Positions 16,558 through 24,828 are shown, counted from the first letter of the stretch. The stretch is 34,922 bases of DNA from an uncultured Clostridia bacterium (GCA_944393315.1 CALXZT010000006.1:1-34922), one strand, 5' to 3'. The notes: generated from the sequence alone by a model not told the origin. A program made the numbers and translations.

Positions 16558-17229
16558 ATGAAACTAATTGATCCATATGTAAATTTAGAAAAAATTGATG
16601 GCATAAAAATGATGAAAAAAATCGAAAAAGCGGGGAGAACTTGTTATAAATCAAGTGTATTAAGTGATAATTCTTACAAAAAATTCATAAGTAACATAAT
16701 AGGAAATGGACATGAAAGTGTATTAGAACATGAAAAAGTAACAGTTGTAATAGGATGTGATGTAGGAGCATATAAAGATATAACGAGACATAGATTAGCT
16801 TCTTTTAGTATAGAGAGTACAAGATATTGCAATTATGGTAAAGACAAATTTGGAAATGAGTTAAAATTTATTAGACCATGTAATATTAAAGAAGGAACTG
16901 AGGAATATAAAATATGGGAAAGAACAATGCTTGAAATCGAAAAATCATATATTGAATTATCAAATTTAGGAGCAAAACCAGACCAATTAAGAATGTTATT
17001 GCCACATAGCACGGCAGCAGAATTAGTAATGACTTGTAATCTAAGAGAGTGGAGACATGTATTTAAATTAAGATGTTCAAGTCATGCACATCCATCAATA
17101 AGACAATTCTTTATACCATTATTACTATATTTTAGAGAAGTAATGCCAGAAGTATTTAATGATGTACCTTATGACGAAGAATTTCCAAAGGAGAACTACG
17201 CAAAAATAAATTTAGTAGAGGCTGAATAA
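16558..17229 (+). CDS. thyX: Flavin-dependent thymidylate synthase
   Basis: A 223-residue ThyX, defined by the motif RHRxxSxxxxSxR at residues 77-89 (R77, S82, S87, R89) in ITRHRLASFSIESTRY. It converts dUMP to dTMP using methylene-tetrahydrofolate, FAD and NADPH, and does not need a separate dihydrofolate reductase step as ThyA does. The later block (DQLRMLLPHSTAAELVMT, WRHVFKLR, HPSIRQ) fits the family. AAAGGATG precedes the ATG. The length is normal. A monocistronic unit is likely, as the next gene has its own long structured leader. Confidence 0.93.
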   Translation: MKLIDPYVNLEKIDGIKMMKKIEKAGRTCYKSSVLSDNSYKKFISNIIGNGHESVLEHEKVTVVIGCDVGAYKDITRHRLASFSIESTRYCNYGKDKFGNELKFIRPCNIKEGTEEYKIWERTMLEIEKSYIELSNLGAKPDQLRMLLPHSTAAELVMTCNLREWRHVFKLRCSSHAHPSIRQFFIPLLLYFREVMPEVFNDVPYDEEFPKENYAKINLVEAE

Positions 17230-17305
17230 ATTACTATTATAGATAAAAAAATTTAAATATATCAGTATAAGTGAAAAGACAGGCTAAAAAAATATGTAAT
17301 AAATT

Positions 17306-17354
17306 TAATCCCTCTTAAATATATTGTGATAAAGATATATTTAAGGAGGGATTA
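17306..17354 (+). promoter_or_regulatory. Long hairpin that contains the Shine-Dalgarno of the SPOCS/LysM gene
   Basis: Left arm 17306-17324 pairs with right arm 17335-17354 over 19 bp, broken only by one bulged G (17345); the loop is 10 bases. The right arm holds the whole ribosome site AAGGAGGG (17343-17350), and the ATG lies four bases beyond the stem. No T run follows, so it is not an ordinary terminator. It should hide the ribosome site when folded. Confidence 0.75.
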
Positions 17355-17357
17355 TTT

Positions 17358-18902
17358 ATGGTCGCAGATGTTAGTAAAGAAAAACTAATATTAAACAAGT
17401 TAATAAGCGAAAAACAAGAAACTATAGTTGTACAAGGTGATATGATTGTACCTGACTCAAAACCAGATATATTGAGTACACTAGAAACTAGTGGAGTGGT
17501 AAGTGTTTATAAAAAGGAAATACAAACTGGAAGAGTAAGAGTTGACGGAAATGTTAATGTATATATAATGTATTTAGCTGATAGTTCAGAAGATAAAACA
17601 AGAGGACTAAATACAAATTTGGATTTTTCAGAAAATTTTATAATACCTGATTGTACTCAAGAAATGAGAGCAAATCTTGAAATTTGTATAAAAAATATAG
17701 AGTGCAAAGTATTAAATGGAAGAAAAATAAATATTAAAGTGACATTAGATACCAAAGTAAGGCTATATGCGGTAGAAGAAACAGAAATAATATGTGATTT
17801 AAATAATGAAAATATTCAAGTTTTAAAACCAACTCATAGAATAAATTCTTTAATTGGAGCAGGAGAAACCAAAGCTTATATTAAAGAAACTATTAATATA
17901 GATAGTCAAGATAGTTTAGCAGAAATATTAAAATGTAATTTAAGAATAATAAATAAAGACATAAAAATTAGTTACAACAAGATATTAGCAAAAGCAGAGG
18001 TAGAACTTAAAATAGTATATTTAACAGAAGAAAACCAAATAAAAGTAATAACCTGCAATTTACCTATTGTAGGATTTATTGATATGCCAAACATAACTGA
18101 AAATAGTATGTGTGATGTACATTATCAGGTTAGAAATATAATAATAAAACCTAATTCAGCTCAAGAACATTCAATATATGTAGAAATAGAAATGGGTATA
18201 TGTGCTGAATGTTATGAAGAGAAAGAAATTAATATGATTGAAGACTTATATAGCACTTGTTCAAATTTAGAATTTAATAAAAGAAGAATAACAACAATTT
18301 CAAACAAAACAAAAAAACAAGCAATATTAAATGTAAGCAACAAAGTAAATATGCCTGAAATCGTAGGAAATGAGTTAATTGATGTGGATATAGAGCCATC
18401 TATAAAAAAAATAAACAAAAGTAATTCGAAACTTATGTGTGAAGGAGAAATACTACTTACTTTCTTATACTCAGAAGAAGGGCAAATGCAAGTCAATGCA
18501 AAAAATACAACATTACCATTTGAGATTGCTCTAAATGATATCGAAAATGTAGAGAATGTGGAAGTTATGCCAAGTGTTGAAATACAATCAAGTAATTGCA
18601 AACTAGAAGGAGGAGCAATAGATTGTAGTGCAGATTTGAGGTTTGATATTGAATTACAGGAAAATAGAAATTTAGATATAATTGATGATATTACTGAATC
18701 TGAACTTGAAGATCCTCAAGATTATAGTGTGGTGATTTATATTGTAAAAAAGGGTGATACATTATGGAATATAGCTAAAAGATTTAAGAGTACAGTGGAT
18801 GATATTGCAAGAGTGAATGGAATTGAAAATACAAATAGAATACTCGAAGGAGAAAAATTGTATATTCCTAAAACAGTTAGAACAAGTGTAAATTATGCAT
18901 AA
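17358..18902 (+). CDS. SPOCS (DUF3794) and LysM domain protein, spore-associated
   Basis: A 514-residue protein with repeated DUF3794/SPOCS-type segments over about residues 20-440 (for example VVQGDMIVPDSKPDIL near the start, and later the repeated pattern around VNMPEIVGNELIDVDIEPSI). A single C-terminal LysM domain follows (about 457-504; VKKGDTLWNIAKRF ... RILEGEKLYIPK). SPOCS proteins occur in spore-formers and are linked to spore coat or cortex assembly; LysM binds peptidoglycan. It has no signal peptide, consistent with assembly in the mother cell. It overlaps yunB by eight bases (ATGCATAA), forming a coupled operon. The ribosome site is buried in a hairpin. Confidence 0.85.
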   Translation: MVADVSKEKLILNKLISEKQETIVVQGDMIVPDSKPDILSTLETSGVVSVYKKEIQTGRVRVDGNVNVYIMYLADSSEDKTRGLNTNLDFSENFIIPDCTQEMRANLEICIKNIECKVLNGRKINIKVTLDTKVRLYAVEETEIICDLNNENIQVLKPTHRINSLIGAGETKAYIKETINIDSQDSLAEILKCNLRIINKDIKISYNKILAKAEVELKIVYLTEENQIKVITCNLPIVGFIDMPNITENSMCDVHYQVRNIIIKPNSAQEHSIYVEIEMGICAECYEEKEINMIEDLYSTCSNLEFNKRRITTISNKTKKQAILNVSNKVNMPEIVGNELIDVDIEPSIKKINKSNSKLMCEGEILLTFLYSEEGQMQVNAKNTTLPFEIALNDIENVENVEVMPSVEIQSSNCKLEGGAIDCSADLRFDIELQENRNLDIIDDITESELEDPQDYSVVIYIVKKGDTLWNIAKRFKSTVDDIARVNGIENTNRILEGEKLYIPKTVRTSVNYA

Positions 18903-19575
18903 AATATATTCGAGAAGAAGTTTAAAAATAAAAAACAAAGAAAAGATTATAAAAATAATTCTAATATTAATAATTGCTTTTGAAACAGCAAGTCTGTTAC
19001 TTAACCATATTAATCCTATTTTAGAACAGGTAAGTAGTTACGAAGCAAAAAAATTAGCAACTTTTATTGCAAATGATCAAACCACAAAGGTAATGCAAAA
19101 TTACAATTATGATTCAATGTTTTCAATTGAAAAAGATGAAGAAGGAAATGTTTCAATGATACAAATGAACATGTATAGAGTCAATATAATAATTTCAGAT
19201 ATTGCATACAATATTCAAGAACAAATGAAAAAACCAGAAAATAGTGCTATCTCAATTCCAATTGGAACTTTTCTAGGGATAGATTTACTTTCTGGTTATG
19301 GTCCTAATGTAAAAATGAGAGTGGTTTTGCTTGGAACAGTTGAAACAGATTTAAAAAGTGAATTTATAGCACAAGGAATAAATCAAACTTTGCATAGAGT
19401 TTATTTGCAAATAGATTGCCCAGTACAAATATTGTCTTCATATAAAACAATTGAGGAAAATATTTCAAATCAATTTTTATTAGCTGAAAATGTAATTGTA
19501 GGAAAAATCCCATCAACTTATTATAACTTAGAAGGGTTTGAAAAACCAGAAGATACAATGGAACTTGTAGAATAA
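18895..19575 (+). CDS. yunB: Sporulation protein YunB
   Basis: A 226-residue protein with one N-terminal membrane helix (about 19-38) after a basic leader, then the YunB region. The family blocks are ISIPIGTFLGIDLLSGYGP, VRVVLLGTVETDLKSEF-like sequence, GINQTLHRVYLQI and AENVIVGKIPSTYYN. In Bacillus yunB is in the sigma-E regulon and its loss gives mild spore defects; the exact role is unknown. The start codon lies inside the end of the SPOCS gene and no strong ribosome site is visible, so translation probably depends on coupling. Bacillus YunB is somewhat longer (about 254 residues). Confidence 0.85.
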   Translation: MHKIYSRRSLKIKNKEKIIKIILILIIAFETASLLLNHINPILEQVSSYEAKKLATFIANDQTTKVMQNYNYDSMFSIEKDEEGNVSMIQMNMYRVNIIISDIAYNIQEQMKKPENSAISIPIGTFLGIDLLSGYGPNVKMRVVLLGTVETDLKSEFIAQGINQTLHRVYLQIDCPVQILSSYKTIEENISNQFLLAENVIVGKIPSTYYNLEGFEKPEDTMELVE

Positions 19576-19608
19576 TATATTTTGGAGGGAAAAGAGTCTT
19601 AAAATAAG

Positions 19609-19662
19609 AAAATACTTGAATTTTGAAGAAAAAAGTATAAATTTTCAAATACAAGAATTTTT
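19609..19662 (+). terminator. Probable terminator after yunB
   Basis: Interrupted stem: AAAAT-a-CTTG and TTTGAA (19609-19627) pair with TTCAAA and CAAG-a-ATTTT (19644-19662), ending in T5. It lies before the alcohol dehydrogenase promoter. Confidence 0.45.
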
Positions 19663-19680
19663 AAAATGTATATAAATATA

Positions 19681-19709
19681 TTGAAAAATAATTGGAGTTT
19701 TTATATAAT
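19681..19709 (+). promoter_or_regulatory. Promoter of the iron alcohol dehydrogenase
   Basis: TTGAAA (19681-19686), a 17-base spacer and TATAAT (19704-19709). The gene starts 32 bases further on, behind AAGGAGG. Confidence 0.8.
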
Positions 19710-19741
19710 AAGAACATACTAAAAATTAAGGAGGAAAAAAC

Positions 19742-20893
19742 ATGAGTACGAAATTTGTTTTAAATGAAACATCGTATTTTGGTAAAGGTGCGAGAGAAGA
19801 ATTATCAGTAGAAATCAACAAAAGAGGATTTAAAAAAGTATTAGTTGTAACAGACAAGGCGTTATTAGAGGTAGGAGTAACAGGAAAAGTTACAAATGTA
19901 TTGGAAAATGCTGGAATAGAATATACAGTATTTTCAGATTTAAAAGCAAATCCAACAATTACAAATGTTTTAGATGGAGTAAAAGTTTGTAAAGAATTTA
20001 ATGCTGATGTAATTGTTGCAGTTGGTGGAGGGTCAGCAATAGACACTGCAAAAGGAATTTCAATATTAATGACAAATCCAGATAGAGATTTAGTATCTTT
20101 AAATGGAGCATCAAACACTGTAAATAAAGGTATGCCATTAATTGCACTTCCAACAACAGCAGGGACAGCAGCAGAAGTAACAATTAATTATGTCATAACA
20201 GACGAAGAAAGAAAAATAAAAATGGTATGTGTAGACCCAAATGATATACCAATTTTAGCTATAGTAGATTCTGAATTAATGGCTTCAATGCCAAAATCTT
20301 TAGCAGCATATACAGGAATGGATGCATTAACACATGCTATTGAAGGTTATATCACAAAAGGACATAATATTATGAGTGATATGTTTCATATGCAAGCTAT
20401 CAAATTAATATTTGAATATTTACCAGCAGCTGTAAATGAAAAAGATGAGCATGCAATAGAAATGATGGGATATGCACAATATATTGCAGGAATGGGATTC
20501 TCAAATGTAGGGCTTGGAATAGTACATTCAATGGCTCATCAATTAGGAGCTGTTTATGATACACCTCACGGAATGGCAAATGCTATATTACTTCCAACAG
20601 TAATGAGATTTAATGGAGAAGCATCATGGGAAAGGTTTAGAGATATATTAGTCGAAATAGGAAGACCAGATGCAGCACATTTAAGTAAACAAGATGTAAT
20701 AAATACATTTGTATGGAAAATATCTGAATTATCAAAAGCTGTAGGTATAACACAAACAGTAAAAGACACAGGATGTAAAGAAGAAGACTTCGGTATGCTT
20801 GCAGACAAAGCAATGGAGGATCCTTGCAAGCCAGGGAATCCACGAGAAGTATCAAAAGAGGATTTTATAGAATTATTTAGACAAGCAATGTAA
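19742..20893 (+). CDS. Iron-containing alcohol dehydrogenase (group III)
   Basis: A 383-residue NAD(P)-dependent dehydrogenase. The nucleotide site is VAVGGGSAIDTAK (GGGS 95-98). The metal ligands are D194 and H198 (GMDALTHAIEGY), H262 (GIVHSMAHQLG) and H276 (YDTPHGMAN), exactly as in 1,3-propanediol and methanol dehydrogenases. It most likely reduces an aldehyde to an alcohol in fermentation; the substrate cannot be read from the sequence. It has its own strong promoter and an AAGGAGG ribosome site, and codons look more like a highly expressed gene than its neighbours. No partner enzyme gene is adjacent. Confidence 0.88.
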   Translation: MSTKFVLNETSYFGKGAREELSVEINKRGFKKVLVVTDKALLEVGVTGKVTNVLENAGIEYTVFSDLKANPTITNVLDGVKVCKEFNADVIVAVGGGSAIDTAKGISILMTNPDRDLVSLNGASNTVNKGMPLIALPTTAGTAAEVTINYVITDEERKIKMVCVDPNDIPILAIVDSELMASMPKSLAAYTGMDALTHAIEGYITKGHNIMSDMFHMQAIKLIFEYLPAAVNEKDEHAIEMMGYAQYIAGMGFSNVGLGIVHSMAHQLGAVYDTPHGMANAILLPTVMRFNGEASWERFRDILVEIGRPDAAHLSKQDVINTFVWKISELSKAVGITQTVKDTGCKEEDFGMLADKAMEDPCKPGNPREVSKEDFIELFRQAM

Positions 20894-20939
20894 AATTAAA
20901 ATTTCAAAATAAATTGAAAAATGTGCTTTCTGAAAAAGA

Positions 20940-21026
20940 TGAAGTGAACCCCAATTATTAGACAAAAAAGTTTAATAAGGAGGGTTCATTTTTATGTTAA
21001 AATATTCAAATGAATTAAAATCATAA
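20940..21026 (+). mobile_element. Remnant of an IS3-type insertion sequence end with a truncated orfA
   Basis: The sequence has the look of an IS3-family left end. TGAACCC (20945-20951) and GGGTTCA (20982-20988) form an inverted repeat around an AAGGAGG-like site. An ATG at 20994 then starts an eleven-codon frame, MLKYSNELKS-stop, which resembles the first residues of IS3-type OrfA. Nothing of the rest of the transposase is present. It sits between the alcohol dehydrogenase and the coat-like gene. Confidence 0.45.
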
Positions 21027-21037
21027 AAATTTATAAT

Positions 21038-21577
21038 CTAAAAAGGTCTCATTGGAAATCTACCTGGAAATCTTCTACGTCTAAACAATTCCCTTAATAG
21101 TAAAACTCTAATAAAATCTCGTAAGAAACGATTACGAGGTCTTCTTCTTTGTCGTGTTTCAGCAGTTGAATCAGAACTATTAGCAACTTCTCTAACTTCA
21201 GCTGTTACATTTACTTCTATATTAATTCTACCATCTGCTTCAACTCTATCATAAATATCATCTGTCATACGTGTTATCATTTCATCAGTAACAGGTGCAT
21301 TAGGAAATTGAATTCTATCGCAAGAAGCACATACCATAGGGTAAACTACCCTATATAATTCAGGATATAGTTGCTCTATGTCCTCACAATACATATCTTG
21401 AGTATTCATAGAGTTCATACCCATATTACCCATTGTATTCATAGAGTTCATACCCATATTACTCATTGTATTCATAGAATTCATGCCTACATTACTCATA
21501 GTATTCATTCTGTATCCATCCAGATTAGAATATCCCAAAACATTTCTCATGTAATCATCATAAGTTTGATTATACAT
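21038..21577 (-). CDS. Probable spore coat-type protein with Met-Asn repeats
   Basis: A 179-residue protein I cannot place in a named family with certainty. It starts with a Tyr-rich segment (YNQTYDDYM), then three 11-residue repeats of the type MNTMSNMGMNS (residues 24-56). A conserved-looking core (YPELYRVVYPMVCASC) and an acidic middle follow, and the last 40 residues are extremely Arg-rich (RQRRRPRNRF ... RRRRFPGRFP). Low complexity, a Cys pair and the basic tail fit a spore coat or DNA-binding spore protein. A sigma-K-type promoter lies upstream, and the ribosome site AAAGGAG is well placed. The neighbour is a DUF2935 gene. The stop is TAG. Confidence 0.6.
   Translation of the reverse strand: MYNQTYDDYMRNVLGYSNLDGYRMNTMSNVGMNSMNTMSNMGMNSMNTMGNMGMNSMNTQDMYCEDIEQLYPELYRVVYPMVCASCDRIQFPNAPVTDEMITRMTDDIYDRVEADGRINIEVNVTAEVREVANSSDSTAETRQRRRPRNRFLRDFIRVLLLRELFRRRRFPGRFPMRPF
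21410..21508 (-). repeat. Three tandem 33-bp repeats within the coat-like gene
   Basis: Three in-frame 33-base units encode MNTMSNVGMNS, MNTMSNMGMNS and MNTMGNMGMNS, followed by a partial fourth (MNT). Unit length keeps the frame, so copy number could vary between strains. Confidence 0.85.
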
Positions 21578-21598
21578 ATTTTCACACTCCTTTATCTT

Positions 21599-21625
21599 TA
21601 TACTATGTGAATTTTAAAAATATGT
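21599..21625 (-). promoter_or_regulatory. Sigma-K-like promoter of the coat-like gene
   Basis: On the minus strand CATAGTATA (plus 21599-21607) fits CATANNNTA, and AC (plus 21624-21625) lies 16 bases upstream, matching the AC-N16/17-CATANNNTA pattern known for Bacillus sigma-K. The ATG is about 20 bases downstream. Confidence 0.5.
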
Positions 21626-21695
21626 TAATAATAGGACATTCTCAATTATAAATTTTTTTCATAGGATATAAAAAATAAAGGAAAGGAAGGCATTT

Positions 21696-22430
21696 ATGGA
21701 AAATTATGTTAAAGCATCACTTGAACTTCATTTATTCTTTAGCAGAATAATGAAAGAACATGCAATTTTTTTACAGTCAGGATTCATGACTAAAAATACA
21801 GATTATAGTAAAGAGGCAGAATGGTAGCAAAGAGAATTTGAAAAATTATTATGTAATGTAGTAAAAATTAGCAATTGTTTAATTGGACCTGAAATATTAA
21901 ACTCAGGAGAATTAGTAACAAAGTACACTTATAATGCAGAGAGGAAAACAGAAGATTTAACAGGAGTATTAATTGATAGTAATATTACATTGCTAGAAAA
22001 AAATTTATCAAATAATTGTTATATATACATACCAAGAGGAATAGAGCAAGGTGTTTGTCATTTAAATAATGTAGCAATTTCACTATTAGAGGGTTTTATA
22101 AAATTGAAAGAAAAAATTTTAAGAAATGTATTAAGCTGCAAATTATTTACAGGTAATTATCCATTATTATTAGAGCATATTATACGTGAAGCAAAATTGT
22201 ATTATTGTTATGTAGCAATGTTGCAAAATGGTCAAAACATAACTATGGACGATAAGAAGCAGGTAGAATTATTTGGGAATCAGATAATGATGGAGCATGC
22301 TTTATTTATTAGAGGATTATTAGATCCAACAGAAGAAGAGCTAATTACTACAGCCAATGATTTTGCACAAGAATATAAAAAATTATTAGAACAAGCAAGA
22401 AAAATGACAGCACAGGGAAGAGCAAATTAG
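21696..22430 (+). pseudogene. DUF2935 protein gene interrupted by in-frame TAG
   Basis: One frame of 245 codons from ATG 21696 (behind AAGGAAGG) to TAG 22428-22430 is broken only at codon 44 by TAG (21825-21827), in the context EAEW-stop-QREFEKLL. Both halves fit the DUF2935 family, a four-helix-bundle ferritin-like fold with repeated metal-binding His and Glu (MKEHAIFL, LLEHIIREAKLYY, MMEHALFIRGLLD). Family proteins occur in spore-formers and their function is unknown. The stop most likely replaces Trp, Gln or Lys. Translation could restart at 21990 (ATG-LEKNLSNN), but no ribosome site is obvious. The gene is divergent from the coat-like gene. Confidence 0.8.
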
Positions 22431-22463
22431 ATGTTTAGAAGACCCTAAATAAATATTTAATAC

Positions 22464-22498
22464 AAAAAGCTCTGAAACATAAAATTTCAGAGCTTTTT
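22464..22498. terminator. Bidirectional terminator between DUF2935 and the glycosyltransferase gene
   Basis: AAAAAGCTCTGAAA (22464-22477) pairs perfectly with TTTCAGAGCTTTTT (22485-22498), loop seven bases. A and T runs lie on the two sides, so it serves both converging genes. Confidence 0.9.
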
Positions 22499-22532
22499 CT
22501 AATATAATTGCTATTATTTTAGAGTTCATCTT

Positions 22533-23807
22533 TTACCATTCTTTTTTAGAATTTATTAATTCAGAAATATAGCCAATTAGACAATAAGGAGCCAAAATAA
22601 ATGCATATAATAAAACATAAACTATGAAAGCGAAGAAACTTCTTTTTTCTAGTTTACATTCAATATCTTTTAACATATTTTTTCTTCTAATTTCAACTAA
22701 TAAACAAAGTGACATTCCAAGTAAAAGTACTAATAGAGAAATCCAACTAATTAATAATGGATTTCCAAAAGCTAGTAGTATTAGGCCAAGTGGAACAAAT
22801 ATAAGAAGAGCAAAATCTATAAAAGGAAAAAATGCATTTAAACATATTAAAAACTTAGATTTAAAGTTAAGTTTCTTAGATGTTAATATTTTTACATTTT
22901 CAAAAGCTCCTATCATTCCTCTAGCCCATCTTTTTCTTTGTTTACCCAGATTGCTTAAACTTTCAGGAACCTCTGTAAAGGCAATAGCATTTTTAGAAAA
23001 ATTAGTTTCATAGCCTCTACTTAATAATTCCCAAGTCAAAACAATATCTTCTCCAGTACAATCTTGCCATCCGCCTATTTCTTTTAATTGCTCTGTTTTG
23101 TATGCACTAAAAGCGCCTTGTGCAACTAAAGTAGAATTGTAATTACTTTGAATTAGTTTCACCCCAAAAATTCCTAAAGTGTAATCCCATTCTTGCAATT
23201 TTGTAGTAAAACTTTTTTTGGCATTTTTCACAAATAGACATCCTGCAGTAGCTACTGTATTTTTATTCGAATTTACTAATTTGTTCATTATATTTCTTAT
23301 AGCTAATGGATGAAGTATGGTATCACTATCTACAGTAATTGTATAATCTGTATTCACACAAGCTAATCCTTTGTTTAAAGCTTTTGCTTTTCCTATATGC
23401 TTTGACTCTATAAGTGTTATTTTAGGGTCTTCTTTCATTGATTTTAATAATTCTAACGAACCGTCTATTGAGCCATCATCTATTATATTTATATAAATAT
23501 TTCCACAATATTTTTGCTTTTTAATTGAATATATTGTTTCTGCTATATATTTTTTTGAATTATATACTGGTATTAAAACAGTAACATCTTCTTCTTTTTG
23601 CTTACAATCCTTTTTTTCCTTTTTATCACATAATAAACTAATAAACATAAAAACAAAGTTAAATCCAGGAATTAATGCTATAAATGTTACAAGATATACT
23701 GCTAGAAAATATCCAAATGAACAAGCTATATCATTAATCCAACTAATATTTATAAATAATGCACATATAAAATAAAGCATTGCAAATATTACTGATATAA
23801 AAAACAT
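22533..23807 (-). CDS. Processive family 2 glycosyltransferase, poly-GlcNAc synthase-like
   Basis: Membrane glycosyltransferase of the IcaA/PgaC/hyaluronan-synthase type. Two N-terminal helices are followed by the GT-A core with VLIPVYNSKKY, IIDDGSIDGS, the metal motif TVDSDT, TGEDIVLTWEL and the processivity motif QRKRW, then three or four C-terminal helices. I choose ATG at 23807 (424 residues) because GGGGTGA is close upstream and the next residues form a helix. A longer frame from 23894 adds 29 non-membrane residues. It probably makes a beta-1,4- or beta-1,6-linked N-acetylglucosamine polymer. The deacetylase gene transcribed away from it fits an Ica/Pga-like pair. Confidence 0.8.
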   Translation of the reverse strand: MFFISVIFAMLYFICALFINISWINDIACSFGYFLAVYLVTFIALIPGFNFVFMFISLLCDKKEKKDCKQKEEDVTVLIPVYNSKKYIAETIYSIKKQKYCGNIYINIIDDGSIDGSLELLKSMKEDPKITLIESKHIGKAKALNKGLACVNTDYTITVDSDTILHPLAIRNIMNKLVNSNKNTVATAGCLFVKNAKKSFTTKLQEWDYTLGIFGVKLIQSNYNSTLVAQGAFSAYKTEQLKEIGGWQDCTGEDIVLTWELLSRGYETNFSKNAIAFTEVPESLSNLGKQRKRWARGMIGAFENVKILTSKKLNFKSKFLICLNAFFPFIDFALLIFVPLGLILLAFGNPLLISWISLLVLLLGMSLCLLVEIRRKNMLKDIECKLEKRSFFAFIVYVLLYAFILAPYCLIGYISELINSKKEW

Positions 23808-23947
23808 TTTTATCACCCCATTATATCCTATGAAATTTTTGGAAAAATGGTGATTATTGTTGAAAAATGAGACTAGAAAGGAAAACCACTCCATTTTTCA
23901 TTCCCACCTTTTTCGACAAGTGAATATGATATAAAGGGGGATTAAAT

Positions 23948-24742
23948 ATGAAGCTAAAAAAGATTTTAATATTAGTAATTATTGTGATAATAATAATAGG
24001 TGGAGTTCTTGTTTTTTATAAATTTAAGGAAAGAAAAAGAACAGATGTTAAGATACCAGTACTACTTTATCATGATTTTATTAAAATTTTACCAGATGAA
24101 GATCCAGATGATTTTAATTATATAAACACACCAGAGAGTTTTGAAGAAAATATTCAAGTTTTGCTTGAATATGGATACAGACCAATTTCGATGGAGGAGT
24201 TAAATAATGCATATAATTTTAAAATTAAATTACCAGAAAAGCCAATCTTGATAACTTTCGATGATGGATATTATAGTAATTATGAATATATCTATCCAAT
24301 ATTAAAAAAATATAATGTAAAGGCATCTATCTTCATAATTACAAATAAAGTAGGAAAAGAAATAGATGGCAAAAAATATTTAGGATGGGATGAATGCCGA
24401 GAAATGCAAGAAAGCGGACTTGTAGAAATATTTAGCCATAGCAAAAGACATGTATTTTATGATAGACTTCCTGTCAAAGAAATTTTAAATGATGTTAAGG
24501 AATCTTATGAAGTAATAGAAGAAAATTTGGGGAAAAAGAAGTTTAAAGCATTTGCATATCCTTATGGAGCATATACAAGAGAAATGGTATTAGCATTGAA
24601 GTTCAGTGGGATTGATATGCAAATATATGACATAGGAATAAATAACTTCAAAAATTTTGACAAGGATTATATTAAGAGAATTAATATTCCTTGTGAAATG
24701 ACAGGAAAAGAAATTATAGAAGAAATAGAAAAAACAAATTAA
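23948..24742 (+). CDS. Membrane-anchored polysaccharide deacetylase (IcaB/PgaB-like)
   Basis: A 264-residue protein with one N-terminal membrane anchor (about 5-24) and a NodB homology domain. It shows FDDGYYSNYEY (metal Asp), FSHSKRH (metal His pair) and FAYPYGAY (substrate groove). It removes acetyl groups from N-acetylglucosamine residues of an exported polymer at the cell surface. AAGGGGG precedes the ATG. It is divergent from the poly-GlcNAc synthase-like gene, which suggests shared control from the 140-base gap. Peptidoglycan deacetylation is an alternative substrate, but the LLYHDF entry motif (YHDFIKILP) is more like the IcaB/PgaB branch. Confidence 0.82.
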   Translation: MKLKKILILVIIVIIIIGGVLVFYKFKERKRTDVKIPVLLYHDFIKILPDEDPDDFNYINTPESFEENIQVLLEYGYRPISMEELNNAYNFKIKLPEKPILITFDDGYYSNYEYIYPILKKYNVKASIFIITNKVGKEIDGKKYLGWDECREMQESGLVEIFSHSKRHVFYDRLPVKEILNDVKESYEVIEENLGKKKFKAFAYPYGAYTREMVLALKFSGIDMQIYDIGINNFKNFDKDYIKRINIPCEMTGKEIIEEIEKTN

Positions 24743-24791
24743 AAATTTAATACTTTTTATTAATAAATGTTAAATTATTAAATTTAATAAA

Positions 24792-24820
24792 AAACCTCAG
24801 AGTAATAAAATCTGAGGTTT
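24792..24820. terminator. Bidirectional terminator between deacetylase and rpsI
   Basis: AAACCTCAGA (24792-24801) pairs with TCTGAGGTTT (24811-24820), loop nine bases, with A and T tracts on both sides for the two converging units. Confidence 0.88.
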
Positions 24821-24828
24821 GATATTTT

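Noticed and set aside
21410..21508. CRISPR-like array
   Set aside because: The 33-bp units are directly adjacent, in frame and without spacers, inside a coding gene; no cas genes are present.
21660..21668. CATAGGATA before the DUF2935 gene as a sigma-K promoter
   Set aside because: The -10 pattern fits, but no AC is found 16-17 bases upstream, so I do not call it.
2964..22430. Possible reassignment of TAG to a sense codon, suggested by two genes with single internal TAGs
   Set aside because: Several intact genes end with TAG (EndoQ-like, pyruvyl transferase, small membrane protein, coat-like protein, SpoVB-like, scpB), and read-through at scpB would fuse it to proS. Nonsense mutations or errors are simpler.
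23808..23894. N-terminal extension of the poly-GlcNAc synthase-like protein from ATG 23894
   Set aside because: The 29 extra residues do not look like part of a membrane transferase and a well-placed GGGGTGA lies before ATG 23807; still, the longer form cannot be fully excluded.
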